Shown here: positions 11,897-24,714 of the stretch, one piece after another | How positions within the stretch are numbered: position 1 is the first letter of the stretch | Layout of the letters: each line of letters opens with the position of its first letter | From: Begonia masoniana | Lineage: Eukaryota; Streptophyta; Magnoliopsida; Cucurbitales; Begoniaceae | Assembly (NCBI GenBank): GCA_022432975.1 | Contig: CM039510.1 | Coordinates: 11,420,301-11,484,300, forward strand | Direction of reading: 5' to 3' | Length of the DNA stretch: 64,000 nucleotides | The notes under the pieces: model-generated | What the model saw: only the letters and a program-made list of their open reading frames with translations | Databases searched by the model: none | What the model was told of the DNA's origin: nothing | Translations under genes and position numbers: made by a program

Positions 11897-13469
11897 CTTC
11901 AGCTAAGAGTGTAGAAATGGATGCAACAATAAGAGCTTTCCACGAAACTCATAATATGGAAAACAATCTTCGATCACCTACTCAGTTTAGCGAGGAGCGC
12001 CGCGCGAAAGACTTTGTGCTTCAACTTTGAGAAGAATAAACTTCTTAAGATTTAATCAAAACTTCTTTTTTTTTTCATAAAAATGTCCTTGAGAGGTTAA
12101 ATAATGCCTTCCTTAACACAAAAAATAGGTTAAACTAAGATGCAAAATAATAGGAAAAGTAAGGTAAACACTCGACCGAGTAAACCCTAGCCGCGCGCTC
12201 GCATGGATGGTTATCCTTGGTGTGTTCTTCCAATATTGTCCTCTCGCATGCATGCAGCCATATTTTTGTGACCAATTGCATTCCTCCTTTTACATGCAGC
12301 CATGTAATCATTTATTTTATGTAAACCATTAAAACTATGCTAGGTTACATAATTTGTTTTAAAGGAAGACAAATTTCTTTTTCAATATTTGGTGTAACCG
12401 CGGCTTGCTCCCATCTTAATATGTGGAATGGGCTCTCCTTATCTTGTATGCTAGGTGTGAACTCCAATTCGTCGTTGAACATGTTTCCTACAAAACGAGC
12501 ATATAAATTAATTAGTTTTTTAGCTCGGGAGCATCTGATCGCTCCTTGAGGCACATCATAATCCTTGAAGATAATTTCATACAAAAGATCTAAGAAGAAC
12601 TTCCAATTAGATGAAGATTATCATAAATGCATGATCAATTGGGAAACTGATCACCACCAATTTGGAAATAAAGACAATGAATTAATGATGGATTGTCATG
12701 TAAGGAGAGACTCAGATTGATGACGTGCACAAAGGACATTAAAGACATATATGGAGGGAATTAAAAGAATGCAAGGATAAATAGTTTTATTAGCATTTCA
12801 TTTAAATAAGGAAACATTGTTATTGTTGCATCAATTTCTATTCCGCTTTATTGTTTTTAGTCATTTGAATAAGGACCGTTTCTTATGGCCCATTTTGCTA
12901 TATTTGTTAAGAGTTCTAACCCTCAATGTAGGTCATTTATACCTTTATTGAGGTCTGGTTTCATCAGCTTTGAACTTGAGAAATAAATCGTGTTTGCTCT
13001 TGCAAGTTCCAATATTATCTCTCATCTATTTCATAGTCGATAGTTTTCTGTGACTTGTTTTTATCCATTCATGACAGTTTGGGTAAAATCATTATTATTT
13101 CAACTTCCTTTTAATTTTCATGAAGTGAAAGAATATAGAGAAGTTAAGAAATCTAAAAAAATATTAAATTGGAGAGATAATTATTAATCGAGATAGACTT
13201 TGAAGTGTAAACATGTAATTGTCATTTTTTCAACCAGTTTGTATTCTTTGGATTGTTTCTTTTTCATCCCTCTAAATTTCAATATGCAATTTTCAAAGAT
13301 TATTCCTAACTTATGAGATGCTGAGCTATCCAAATTTCAAGGAAAAACTCGTCGTATTGTGTCATTTATAGCCTGTACTATCATCAACATAAGCCTGAAA
13401 ACAATCCTTATTTGGAGACAGAAATTCCCTCAAAGGAAATATTCTCATTTTGTGTCACAATCTTATAAA
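11897..13469. other. AT-rich intergenic stretch with a repeat related to 52930-53560
   Basis: No gene seen. The part 12950-13330 resembles 53030-53560 in the same orientation, sharing pieces such as TTATCCATTCATGA, GAATATAGAGAAG and GATTATTCCT. This is a dispersed repeat of unknown class, possibly an LTR 3' region. Confidence 0.45.
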
Positions 13470-13640
13470 AAAGTGTTCTTTATAGATTGAAAATGACATC
13501 TCAAGCTTTCTAGAATGGGGTGGATTGTTAAAATTGGATATCTTGACATGTCAAATAGGCCGAAAATAGAGAGCTTAGTTTTTATTAAAGAAGCTCATTC
13601 TCTTTACTCAGACTTGAAGGTAGGCCTTGAAGTCAACCAA
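13470..13640. repeat. Dispersed repeat, copy 2
   Basis: Second copy of the repeat at 11215-11400, same orientation. No termini, TSD or open frame could be defined for either copy. Confidence 0.55.
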
Positions 13641-15040
13641 CGTTTGAAGCTAAATTCTTGAGGAAATGCTATTGTATTTGTCATGACTTAGAGGCAAGCC
13701 TAACAAAATTTTGAGTTGAACAATTCAATCCTCAAGGAGAGAACCCGATCGACCAGCCTAGGGTTTGCTTCGAAACGGAAGACTTGAACACAATTCGAAG
13801 TATATGTCTACATAGTCATTACAAGAAGTTAAAGTGTTATAAATAAAACAAGAGCTCAACAATACTCTAAACATCCAAATCTAATTCAGTTAATCTCCTG
13901 CAGACTCAAATAAAGATATGTCATCACTAGGGAATAAAGAAACACTCAAGACAATAATAAAAGAAAATAGGGTACAAGGAAGCCTTTGCACAACCATAGT
14001 TAACTGCTCTTATCCATTCCTAAAAAGTGAGAGAGTTGTTTGGGATGAGTTACTAATTCAATAGGAAACTTATACTAAATACAATACATGCAAAACTTCT
14101 CTTACCTTTATTCTCAAAACATTATTAGATCACAAATGGTTTTCAAACGTCATTCCAATAACACCCATTGCCATCATTTTGACAAAAAACATGCGCTAAG
14201 AGCCACCAATAAGGCAACAATGAAAATGCTATTATATACATAAACAACATTATTAAAATAGGTCATCCTCGTACCTTTCATTTTAAAATCGCCTCAGTTA
14301 AAAAAGAGAGTCACACAAGGACCCTTTCGGCACAGTAACATAGAAAAGCGACATCCAAACAAAAAATAAAAGGGGACGACAATCCAAAAATCCAACGATG
14401 TCACAAGAGTGGCTGGCGATCCAAAGAAAGGCAATGACACCACACGTAAAATCGTAATAAATCAAACATACTCTAATCATGTTTAGGGATTCAAAATCCA
14501 AGGAACAAGTCATCACCGCCCTATTACCCATTTTCTACATAACAAAAGATGTGGTGGGATAGCCTCGTGATGCTTTGACACCGAAACTGTCCAAAACATG
14601 AAGATGATTCATTCACCTATATATATATATATATCACAAATATAATGAAATATCATGCATCAATGGTAAATGTGTAAAATATACCTACATATACGTAAAA
14701 AGTCGATGCCCTAGTAACCAGGTACCATAATGTTTTTTATAGGTGATAACTCACCAAAATAGATTTTTCTAAAACTATGTAATGCAATGTAGAAAGCCTA
14801 AAATTCCATCCTCGACGACGATTGCACTTCTTGCTAACAAGAGCTACAACCTCAGGTACCGACTCGTAATCAACAAACTTGTTCGTACCTATCACAATAA
14901 GATACTATGAACATTCCTTTCAAACATTAAAAAAATGGATGGGCCCCATACCAGGCTAGGAACCCAAACCTAAAGAAAACAACAAAGGGATAATGAAATC
15001 TTTCGCTAAAATACACTGTATAGGAGCCCAGACTGTAACT
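13641..15040. other. AT-rich stretch, nothing recognised
   Basis: No recognisable gene. A short (TA)n run lies at about 14618-14632. Confidence 0.5.
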
Positions 15041-15310
15041 GTGGGAGTCCAAGATCCAAAGTGGTTCTACTGTGGGACTCCGCATTGCCGGCTGTAGAAC
15101 GACACACTTCAATTGTGGGACATTGCACTTCAACTATGGGACTCCACTATGGGACTCTGCTACGGGACACCCCACTTCAACTGCAAGACTCCGATGCAAG
15201 ACTCTACACTTCAACTGTGGGAATTTGCTGCGGCACTCCACACTTCAACAGCGAGACTTTGTAGTTCCATTGTGGGACTCTGCTACGGAACTCCACACTC
15301 CCTACTGTAG
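15041..15310. repeat. Degenerate minisatellite
   Basis: Variants of GTGGGACTCTGCTACGGGAC and CACTTCAACTGTGGGA alternate about ten times with no constant period. The three overlapping frames of 65-85 codons here are repeat-driven, not genes. It lies directly left of the 5' LTR of H. Confidence 0.75.
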
Positions 15311-15321
15311 TACACATCTCT

Positions 15322-16047
15322 TGATGTGAATCGCAGAGCGATCAAGCCCTAGCCCAAGAGCAAGGATCCATGTGAAGACACTGGTGGCTCAATGACCCGA
15401 TCAAGAGCTAAGAAGATGTGTGAGGCCTTTCATGGACTAATTTTAGAGATCCAGGGGAAAAATCCTTCACAACTTGATTCAAAGTTTCTAAAATTGTTGA
15501 GTATTGAAGAGGATCAAGTGGATGCAAGGGAGGCAGAATACTCATGAAGATAGGGGGAGGTGTGACGCTCATGCAATCATTTAAAATTCACATGTGCCAT
15601 GTACATGCAAGAGAATTACTTTAGAGATCAAGTCATTTGGCCAAGAACACGTAGATCTAACAAATGATGCTTAAACGGAGTTCAAGCGTGAGATTTAATT
15701 CAATCACACAAGGATCACACGGTTTCTTTTATTTTAAATCAAGTTTATCATTATCTTTAGGTTAGTAATATTTAGATTACTTTAATATTATTTCATTTAA
15801 AGCTTGTAGTCTAGTTAAAGGCAAGACATATTTGATATTAGCTGGAATACAAAACTTGAGTTTTTTTAGAGACGATTCTTGTTTAGTTCTTTGCGAAGAA
15901 TCATGATTTTCTTCAAGTTAAACTTGAAGAGTCTTGTTTTGTTAACTTTGGTTCTTACCAACGAGTTTGGTTTGGGTCAAGCTCCCATCTTGATAACTAT
16001 GGCTCTATCGACAAGGTTCGATCGTTGTCTAGTTCCTTCATTTTTCT
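15322..16047 (+). repeat. 5' LTR of H
   Basis: Starts TGATGTGAATCGCAGAGCG, matching the 3' LTR start at 36966. It includes a copy of the pol C-terminus (about 15390-15546, opening with MTRSRAKKM) because the pol frame overlaps the LTR. In this copy that tail is still open to its TGA. Similarity to the 3' LTR continues to about TTTTTCTTG at 16041-16049. Confidence 0.75.
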
Positions 16048-16400
16048 TGTAACAGAGCTTTGACTTTGCTTATTTAAGGGGGTATCTTTAAATTCTATTG
16101 TCAATCTCTTATTCATCTTAGTCCTTTCGTCCTACTAGTCAAAATGCACAAAAAAAAAAAATTGTTCTTTGTCAATTTTTATTCTTCCATAGTTCTACTT
16201 CCATCCTTAGTCATTAAGTCATTGTTTTTCTCCAATTTTGATTATATTCTTGACTTAGTCATTCTTAAAGATTTGAACTTTGAGCTTTAAAGTTGTTTTT
16301 TTTATAGTTTGGCTTATTGAATATTTACCATTATCAAGTTCTTGCATAAAGAACTAAAAGGGAAATCAAGAGATAAAAGGTAAAAGGATGAGTTTATTCT
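16048..16400 (+). other. Leader region of H with degenerate primer site
   Basis: TTGTAACAGAGC (16048-16059) differs at two positions from the initiator-Met tRNA site TGGTATCAGAGC and is the likely degenerate primer site. The rest is T-rich and non-coding, interrupted at 16400 by element A. Confidence 0.5.
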
Positions 16401-16963
16401 GAAAATGTAGCACCCGGTTTCAATTAAACCGAATTTAACTAATCAATTAATGATGTGCAATTTCATGGAAGAATTGGGAGAGTTATTGATTAGGTTAATG
16501 AGTGACTAGGCAAGGGCATTTATGTAATTTGGCAATTTAAAAGTAGATAACCTATTTAAGGGAAGAGGTTTAGAGATTTATGCACTGTAGCCGCCATTGT
16601 TTCATCATTTACTCCTTTTCGGTGTCCAGCTCGAGCTTAGCGGAGCTCGAGCTTAGCGGAGCTCTCGACGAATCCACCACCAGACTCTTCTTCTATCTAA
16701 GTAAGTTTTTCCTCATTTCTTATATTTTAGCAGTTAGATAGCCGAGGGAGTCCAATGCGAGGGTTTCGAGGATACTATAGATGAGCGTCAGTATCAGTTT
16801 AGTGCAGTATCGGGAATGCATTATGACCAGAGTTCTCAATATGTTTCCTTAGGTCTCTGGTTGAATAGGATGAAGTTTAGTGAAGGTTTAATTAATAATC
16901 GGTTTATGGATTTAGGTTCGAGCAAATTCCCGAAGGAGATTTCAACCAAACCTTCCAGAAGAC

Positions 16964-17456
16964 CAGGTAAGTAAAGTATGCATGTGTCTTCGGGCCTACA
17001 TCACAAAACAGTAGGGTTATGTATCTTGTGAATGATTTTCTATGTCATGCATCATGTTTTTCTGAAAGATTACGAAAATGAATTTCGATGTAGGGATGGT
17101 AAGGCATGAACTGAATGTGACAGACAAACTATTAAGGGAACTAATCCACCCCTTAATTTATGAAGGGATTTTATAACATTGGGAGAATTGATCCCGCTCC
17201 CAAGGGAAACAGAGGGATCAAATCAGCTATTAAGGGAATCCAGCCGCCCCTTAATCGAGTAGAGGATGTATAACATTGGGAAAATTGATCCACTTCCCAA
17301 GGGAAACGAGGGATCAGATCAGCTTATGAATGAATGTGAATGCAACTGAGATGAGAAAGTAGAAACTACATGTTTAGGAATTTATGTTCAGTACTTCATT
17401 TCATTACTGCTTTACTTATTTAGCATTAGGCTAATAGATGAGTTTTGTAATATAGG
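16964..17456 (+). promoter_or_regulatory. Intron-like paired-arm module in 5' LTR of A
   Basis: Donor-like CAGGTAAGT (16964-16972), first arm CCTACATCACAAAA (16995-17008), second arm TTTTGTAATATAGG (17443-17456). Two arm positions are G-to-A relative to the perfect partner kept in the 3' LTR. The spacer is about 435 nt. Confidence 0.65.
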
Positions 17457-17885
17457 TGAAGAAGTGACAGCAGGTGAATTCTCTGAGGTTATTGAGGAAT
17501 AGGTTGGTTGGAGGAGCATACTCATGCCACGGATCTGGTATTTGATGAGGCGGTTTAACTGATGTCTGTTGGAGTGAAGAATTAGTAGACAATGTTTCAA
17601 TTTAAATAGGTTGAGTTCTCATGACAGTAGTTGTTTCAATATTTTGAAAATGTTTTGAGTTTTCTTTCCTGATAATAGTATTCTGTTAAGATTTGATGTT
17701 GGCACTTGCTGGATTTTTGAGTATTGCATCGGTTAGGATTGTTTTTGAATGATTCCAGTAATGCAAGTAGATTCTTTCTGTAGCTAGAGTCGTGTTGTAT
17801 AGCAAGGAGTTGTAGGTATGTCGCTCTGCTCTCTATCAGTAGATGATGTCTATCGGTAGAGGTCGAGTTATAATTATGTCGTCTA

Positions 17886-18075
17886 TCGGAAGATGTCTCC
17901 AGTAAAGTCATCGAAAGATGTAGTTCTAATTCTATCGGAAGATGTCTTCAGTAAAGTCATCGGAAGATGTTCCAGTAAAGTCATCGGAAGATGTAGTTCT
18001 AATTCTATCGGAAGATGTCTTCAGTAAAGTCATCGGAAGATATAGTTCTCATTCTATCAGAAGATGTAGCTTTTG
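17886..18075 (+). repeat. Minisatellite in 5' LTR of A, short allele
   Basis: Units built on ATCGGAAGATG, joined to GTCTTCAGTAAAGTC or TAGTTCTAATTCT. The GTCTTCAGTAAAGT segment occurs twice here, against 11 times in the 3' LTR. Confidence 0.85.
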
Positions 18076-18617
18076 CACTATCGGTACTTGCGAGTATTAT
18101 GCTTTGTCGTTTAGTGGTCGGTGTATGCAGTTTATCTTATCGGAAGACGAAATGAGAGATTTTGTCGTTTAGCCACCGGTAGGTGTGAGTCGCAAAACTC
18201 GTCGTTTTACGATCGGACGATGTTGGATAATTAATTTATCCGGCTGACGTCATCGGTAGATGCAGTCCACCGAGAGATGTCTTTTGTTTCCAACTCTTCT
18301 GGTCCACGTCATCGGTAGAAGCCTTCTATTTGCTGTTTTTGCTCCTTCCGTTAACTTTATCCATCGGCAGATGCTTTTGACTTCTAGGACTCCCCATGTA
18401 TTTCACGATTTTTTTTTAAATCCTTATTTCTTTTGGGCCGATTGCTTCTTACATTCCAAATGATTTCCGCTGCAAGTTTTAAATGTTTTTGAGATTTAGT
18501 TCATGTCAAATTCTGGCTGTTGAGCTAAGTCAAAAAAAAATTTGGTCCAAAGTTTCTTAGTTATCTTCAGGTTTATGAGTAACAAACCGGGTTAAGATAA
18601 CTCGGAGTGTTACAGAA

Positions 18618-18630
18618 TGGTATCAGAGAC
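18618..18630 (+). other. Primer-binding site of A (initiator-Met tRNA)
   Basis: TGGTATCAGAGAC begins three bases after the LTR end. It matches the canonical TGGTATCAGAGC for eleven bases. Confidence 0.85.
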
Positions 18631-18768
18631 ATTCAGTTAAACAGTTCAAAAGATTACTCATCAGTGGCAATCGTTGCATGGAGGTGCTCCAACAACTGTA
18701 AGTGTTTATCTTAACCTTAGCTATTAGAAGTTTAAGGGTGTACTTAACCATGTACAGGAATATAGCAA

Positions 18769-21700
18769 ATGTCTAGACGACCAGGAAGACCAAGATTACC
18801 AAGAGAGATACCAAGTCCGAGGCGGGAGGAGGACTCTAGTGTAATTAGGCAGCTGATAGAATTGATTCGTCAGCAGACTGATATAGTGCGTCAACAATCT
18901 GATCAATTAGGAGTGCTGTTGCGCCGGGAGACACAAGGAAGTGCCAACTCAGGTTCTAGCAGTGAACATTCTGGAGATAGGTTCCGAAGACTGAGACCAC
19001 CCACGTTTGATGGACAGTCATCTGATCCAGTTATTGCTGAAGGATGGCTTAGAAAGATCGAGAGTATGTTTAGGTGTGCCAATGTTGGAGAAGAAGACAA
19101 AGTCACGTTGGCCACGTTCCATTTGGATGGTGAAGCTCAACTCTGATGGGAGACAATAGAGACCACCACAGATGTTTTGGCGATGCCTTGGTCACAATTC
19201 AAGGACATTTTCTATGGGAAGTATTTTAACAGCATGGTCCAAACCGCGAAGAAGTTAGAGTTTCTGAATTTGAAGCAGACAGGGTCGGTGGCGGAGTACA
19301 GTAGGCAATTTGAGTCCTTGTCCAGGTTTGCTGGACATTTTGCTCATAAGGACGAGGATAAGGTGTTCAAATTTGTGCATGGACTGAAGCTGGAGATTTA
19401 CCGAGGAGTCAAATTCTATGGCATCAAAGACTTGACATTTAGTGAAGTTGTGTCCACTGCTCTGGAAGTGGAAGAAGCCGAAACGAAGTGTGCTGGACCA
19501 AAGGAGATTTCGCAAAAGTTTATCCAGCCACACCTTCAGAGGGGAGTGAAGAGGCCAAGTGAAGACCAAAATAACCAAGGATCTGGAAAGAAGGTACTGA
19601 ATACCCAGAAGTTCCCTCAGTGCCCGAAATGTTCAAAGAATCACTTGGGGGAGTGTAGATTTGGATCGGGTAAGTGCTTCAACTGTGAAGAGGTTGGACA
19701 CTTGTACAAGGATTGCCCAAAGCCCCGGGTCATTCGATGTTTCCATTGCAACAAGGTTGGCCATGTCAACAGGGACTGCCCAGCTTTGAAGGGTGGCCCT
19801 GTCAAAATTAAGCCAAGAATATTCTCTATGATGGAGTCCTGTGATGAAGACCGGCCTGCTGTGGTGTCAGGTACAATACTGATCCACTCTATACCCACTT
19901 TTACTTTGATAGATTCGGGTGCAACACATTCTTTTATAGCCTCTGTATTTGCTGATAAGTTAGATGTACGGTTTACTTCTTTTGAACATGTGTTCAAAGT
20001 TGCCCTACCCTCTGGTGAACGCATGCACTCTAACCAAATGATGTCTGATAGTGTTGTATTAGTAGGAAACAAGAACTTGCCTGCTGATCTCATCGCTATG
20101 GACATAATGGGATTTGATGTAATCCTAGGAATGGATTGGTTATTTAAACATTATGTCACAATAGATTGTAGGACTGGAGTTGTTAGTTTTCAACCCCCTG
20201 GAAGTTTAAACCATACCTTCCAAGCTCTAAAGAAGAGTAAGGAAATGACTGTAATGACTTCTATCGATTTTAGACCCTCCTCATGCAGAGAGTATTTGTG
20301 CTTTTTGGCCAATGTTTTAGACACACAACTAGTAGAAAAATCAAACCCCAAGAATGTTTTAGTTGTCCAAGATTTTCCGGAGGTATTCCTAGATGACCTT
20401 CCTGGCTTGCCACCAGATAGAGAAATCGAATTTGTTGTGGATGTCTACCCAGGCGCTGAGCCTGTATCTAAGAATCCATATAGATTAGCACCAACAGAAC
20501 TTAAGGAATTGAAGAGGCAGTTAGAGGATTTATTGGAGAAAGGGTTCATACGCCCTAGCTTTTCACCATGGGGAGCACCTGTCCTCTTTGTCAAAAAGAA
20601 AGATGGATCAATGCGTATGTGCATTGATTATAGAAAATTAAATAAGTTAATTGTCAAGAACAAGTACCCTTTGCCGAGGATTGATGACTTATTTGACCAG
20701 CTTAAGGGTGCAAGAGTTTTCTCTAAGATTGACCTTAGATCCGGTTATTACCAGTTGAAGGTTAAATCAGAAGATATCCCAAAGACTGCCTTGCGCACAA
20801 GGTATGGACATTATGAGTTTTTGGTCATGTCTTTTGGTTTGACAAATGCACCAGCGGCCTTCATGGATCTTATGAATAGAGTGTTTCACGAGTATTTGGA
20901 CAAGTTTGTCATTGTATTCATAGATGACATTCTAATCTATTCTAGAACTAAGGATGACCATGCAAGACATTTGGGTTTGGTGTTAGGATTACTAAGGCAG
21001 CACCAACTGTATGTTAAGTTTTCTAAGTGTGAGTTTTGGTTGGACAAAGTTCACTTTCTTGGTCACGTGATTTCTGGAGATGGAATATCTGTCGATCGAG
21101 TCAAGGTTCAAGCAGTCAAGGAGTGGCCTTAACCAAGGAATGCTACTGATATTCGAAGTTTTCTTGGATTAGCGGGATATTATAGAAAATTTATTGAAGG
21201 ATTTTCAAAGATTGCAACACCTCTTACTAGGTTAACAAGGAAACATGTGATGTATATGTGGACTGAAGAATGTGAACGTAGCTTTAAGACCTTGAAACAG
21301 AAACTGACCAATGCCCCATCTTAACTCTTCCAGATGAAGATGGTAAATTTAGTATTTATTGTGACGCTTTCAAAATTGGACTAGGTTGTGTGTTTATGCA
21401 AGATGGAAAGGTTATAGCTTATGCTTCTAGGCAGTTAAAAGTACATGAAAAGAATTACCCTACACATGACTTAGAATTAGCTGCTGTGGTCTTCGCATTA
21501 AAGATTTGGAGGCACTATCTGTATGGACAAACTTGCGTGATATTTTCGGATTATAAAAGTCTGAAATACATTTTCACGCAAAAGGAACTGAATATGAGGC
21601 AACGTAGGTGGTTAGAGTTTGTCAAAGATTATGATTTTAAGATTAAGTACCACCCTGGTAAGGCGAATGTAGTGGCTGATGCTTTGAGTAGAGCGACCCC

Positions 21701-23252
21701 TTCAGTCTCTACATTGACTCTAGACATGCCGATAGCTTTAGAGACAGAATTCCAAAGATTCAACCTGGAAGTTGTGTCTAGTATGACAGCTATGCTTTCG
21801 GCCATATCTTTAAGGCCTACCATTTTGGAGAGAATAAAGGAAGTTCAAATGAATGATACTGAATGCAATAAGTATAAGTTGTGCATGGATTCTACTGACA
21901 AGTCGGGTTTCAACTGCTCAGTTGATGGAATTCTCAAGTTTCGGAACAGATGGTTTGTTCCAGCTAATACTGAACTTAGGAAGGGAATCCTATCTGAGGC
22001 ACATTCTTCTAGACTCTCTGTTCATCCCGGGAGTGCGAAAATGTATAGAGATCTCAAGCAACATTATTGGTGGCCAGGTATGAAAAGAAGTGTGGCGGAG
22101 TATGTGGAGTCCTGTCTGATCTGCCGGCAAGTCAAAGCTGAACATTAGAGACCTGCTGGAACGTTACAACCCTTATCAGTTCCCGAATGGCAATGGGAAC
22201 AAATAACGATGGATTTTGTTATAGGATTACCTAGAACAGCAAAGGGTCACGATGCAATTTGGGTAGTAGTTGATCGTTTAACCAAATCTACTCACTTTCT
22301 GCCAATGAAGATAACATACTCGATGGATCAACTAGCTGAGTTGTATGTGCACGAAGTTGTTAGACTGCATGGAGTTCCAAGCACCATAGTTTCAGACCGA
22401 GACACTAGATTTACTTCTAAATTTTGGAAAAGTTTGCACAAGGCTATGGGAACACAGCTTAGTTTTAGCACAGCTTTCCACCCTCAAACAGATGGACAAT
22501 CCGAAAGGACTATTCAAACATTAGAAGATATGCTCCGTGCATGTGTCTTAGACTTTCAAGGTTCATGGAGCAAATACTTGTCCTTGATTGAATTTTCTTA
22601 TAATAACAGTTTTCAGACAACAATAGGGATGGCACCGTACGAGGCATTGTATGGACGGAAGTGCAGATCTCCATTGTATTGGGATGAAGTTGGAGAAGTG
22701 CAATTGATTGGTCCTGACATAGTGCAGCAAACAGTGGAGAAGATTGCTCTTATCCGACAAAAAATCTTGACAGCTCAAAGCTGGCAGAAAAGCTATGCAG
22801 ACAAAAGACGAAGAGAACTAGAATTTGATGTTGGTAATGAAGTTTTCCTTAAGGTATCACCTTTCAAAGGAGTGATGAGATTTGGAAAGAGAGGAAAGTT
22901 GAACCCCAGATTTATTGGACCATTCACTATTCTGAAGAGAGTTGGGAGGGCAGCCTATCAGTTGCAGCTACCGGCGTCTATGGATGGGATACATAGTGTG
23001 TTCCATGTTTCTATGTTGAAGAAATGCATAAGGGATCCATATCAAATCGTTAAACAGCAAGACCTTGAGATTCATCCTACCCTTGCCTATGAAGAGAAAC
23101 CAGTAAAGATCTTAGATTATGCAGTGAAGGTATTGCACAACAAAGAGGTTCCACTAGTAAAAGTCTTATGGCACAACAAGAACATAGAGGAGACCACTTG
23201 GGAGGGCCAGCAAGACATGATGGACCAACATCCAGAATTATTCAGGTACTGA
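18769..23252 (+). pseudogene. gag-pol of A, three nonsense codons and one frameshift
   Basis: One polyprotein frame in decay. Gag opens at 18769 (MSRRPGRPRLP) and has the retrotransposon Gag domain, a CPKC-x-C cluster and two CCHC knuckles ([28 protein letters not shown]; 19675-19780). Then follow protease ([10 protein letters not shown], about 19910), RT (FIDDILIYS, about 20923), RNase H (about 21360-21690), integrase (zinc region 22010-22150, D,D,E core from 22209) and a chromodomain-like end (about 23140-23252). Breaks: TGA at 19144-19146 where relatives have Trp, TAA at 21130-21132 and TAG at 22146-22148 where relatives have Gln, and a 1-nt deletion near 21318. All three stops are C-to-T or G-to-A changes. 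Not functional as it stands. Confidence 0.95.
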
Positions 23253-23274
23253 ATTTTGAGGACAAAATTCTTTT

Positions 23275-23287
23275 AAGGATGGTAGAT
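23275..23287 (+). other. Polypurine tract of A
   Basis: AAGGATGGTAGAT directly before the 3' LTR. It is an imperfect purine tract at the place expected for plus-strand priming. Confidence 0.7.
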
Positions 23288-23810
23288 TGTAGCACCCGGT
23301 TTCAATTAAACCGAATTTAATTTATCAATTAATGATGTGGGAGAGTTATTGATTAGGTTAATGAGTGACTAGGCAAGGGCATTTATGTAATTTGGCAATT
23401 TAAATGTAGATAACCTATTTAAGGGAAGGGGTTTAGAGATTTATGCACTGTAGCCGCCACTGTTTCATCATTTACTCCTTTTCGGTGTCCAGCTCGAGCT
23501 TAGCGGAGCTCTCGGCGAATCCACAACCAGACTATTCTTCTATCTAAGTAAGTTTTTCCCCATTTCTTATATTTTAGCAGTTAGATAGCCGAGGGAGTCC
23601 AATGCGAGGGTTTCGAGGATACTATAGATGAGCGTCAGTATCAGTTTAGTGCAGTATCGGGAATGCATTATGACCAGAGTTCTCAATCAGTTTCCTTAGG
23701 TCTCTAGTTGAATAGGATGAAGTTTAGTGAAGGTTTAATTTATGATCGGTTTATGGATTTAGGTTCGAGCAAATTCCCGATGGAGATTTCAACCAAACCT
23801 TCCAGAAGAC

Positions 23811-24299
23811 CAGGTAAGTAAAGTATGCATGTGCCTTCGGGCCTACATCACAAAACAGTAGGGTTATGTATCTTGTGAATGATTTTGTATGTCATGCATC
23901 ATGTTTTTCTGAAAGATTACGAAAATGAATTTCCATGTAGAGATGGTAAGGCTTGAACTGAATGTGACAGACAAACTATTAAGGGAACTAATCCACCCCT
24001 TAATTTATGAAGGGATTTTATAAAATTGGGAGAATTGATCCCACTCCCAAGGGAAACAGAAGGATCAAATCAGCTATAAAGGGAATCCATCTGCCCCTTA
24101 ATCGAGTAGAGGAGGTATAACCTTGGGAAAATTGATCAACTTCCCACAGGGAACCGGGATCAGATCACTTGATGATGAATGTGAATGCAACTGAGATGAG
24201 AAGTAGAAACTGTATGTTTAGGCTTTATGTTCAGTATTTCATTTCATTACTGCTTTACTTACTTAGCATTAGGCTAATAGATGAGTTTTGTGATGTAGG
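23811..24299 (+). promoter_or_regulatory. Intron-like paired-arm module in 3' LTR of A
   Basis: Donor-like CAGGTAAGT (23811-23819), first arm CCTACATCACAAAA (23842-23855), second arm TTTTGTGATGTAGG (24286-24299). The arms are a perfect 14-nt complement, with about 430 nt between them. Confidence 0.7.
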
Positions 24300-24714
24300 T
24301 GAAGAACGACAGCAGGTGAATTCTCTGAGGTTATTGAGGAATAGCTAGTTTGGAGGAGCATACTCATGCCACGGATCTGGTATTTGATGAGGGTGGTTTA
24401 ACTTATGTCTTGATTGGAGTGAAGAATTAGTAGACAATGTTTCAATTTAAATAGGTTGAGTTTTCATGACAGTAGTTGTTTCAATGTTTTGAGTTTTCTT
24501 TCTTGATAATAGTATTCTGTTGAGATTTGATGTTGGCACTTGCTGGATTTTTGAGTATTGCATCGGTTAGCATTGTTTTTGAATGATTCCAGTAATGCAA
24601 GTAGATTCTTTCTGTAGCTAGAGTCGTGTTGTATAGCAAGGAGTTGTAGGTATGTCGCTCTACTCTCTATCGGTAGATGATGTTTATCGGTAGAGGTCGA
24701 GTTATAATTATGTC

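Larger units (their letters stand above)
16406..18614 (+). repeat. 5' LTR of A
   Basis: 2209 bp, TGTAGCACCC to GAGTGTTACA. Contains a duplicated CTCGAGCTTAGCGGAG segment near 16630-16663 that is single in the 3' LTR, the paired-arm module, and a short minisatellite. The promoter and start site cannot be fixed from sequence alone. Confidence 0.95.

Noticed and set aside
16048..16059. Exact right boundary and TSD for element H
   Set aside because: The primer site is degenerate and the flanks TCTCT (15317-15321) and the sequence after 52100 do not match, so I did not claim a TSD.
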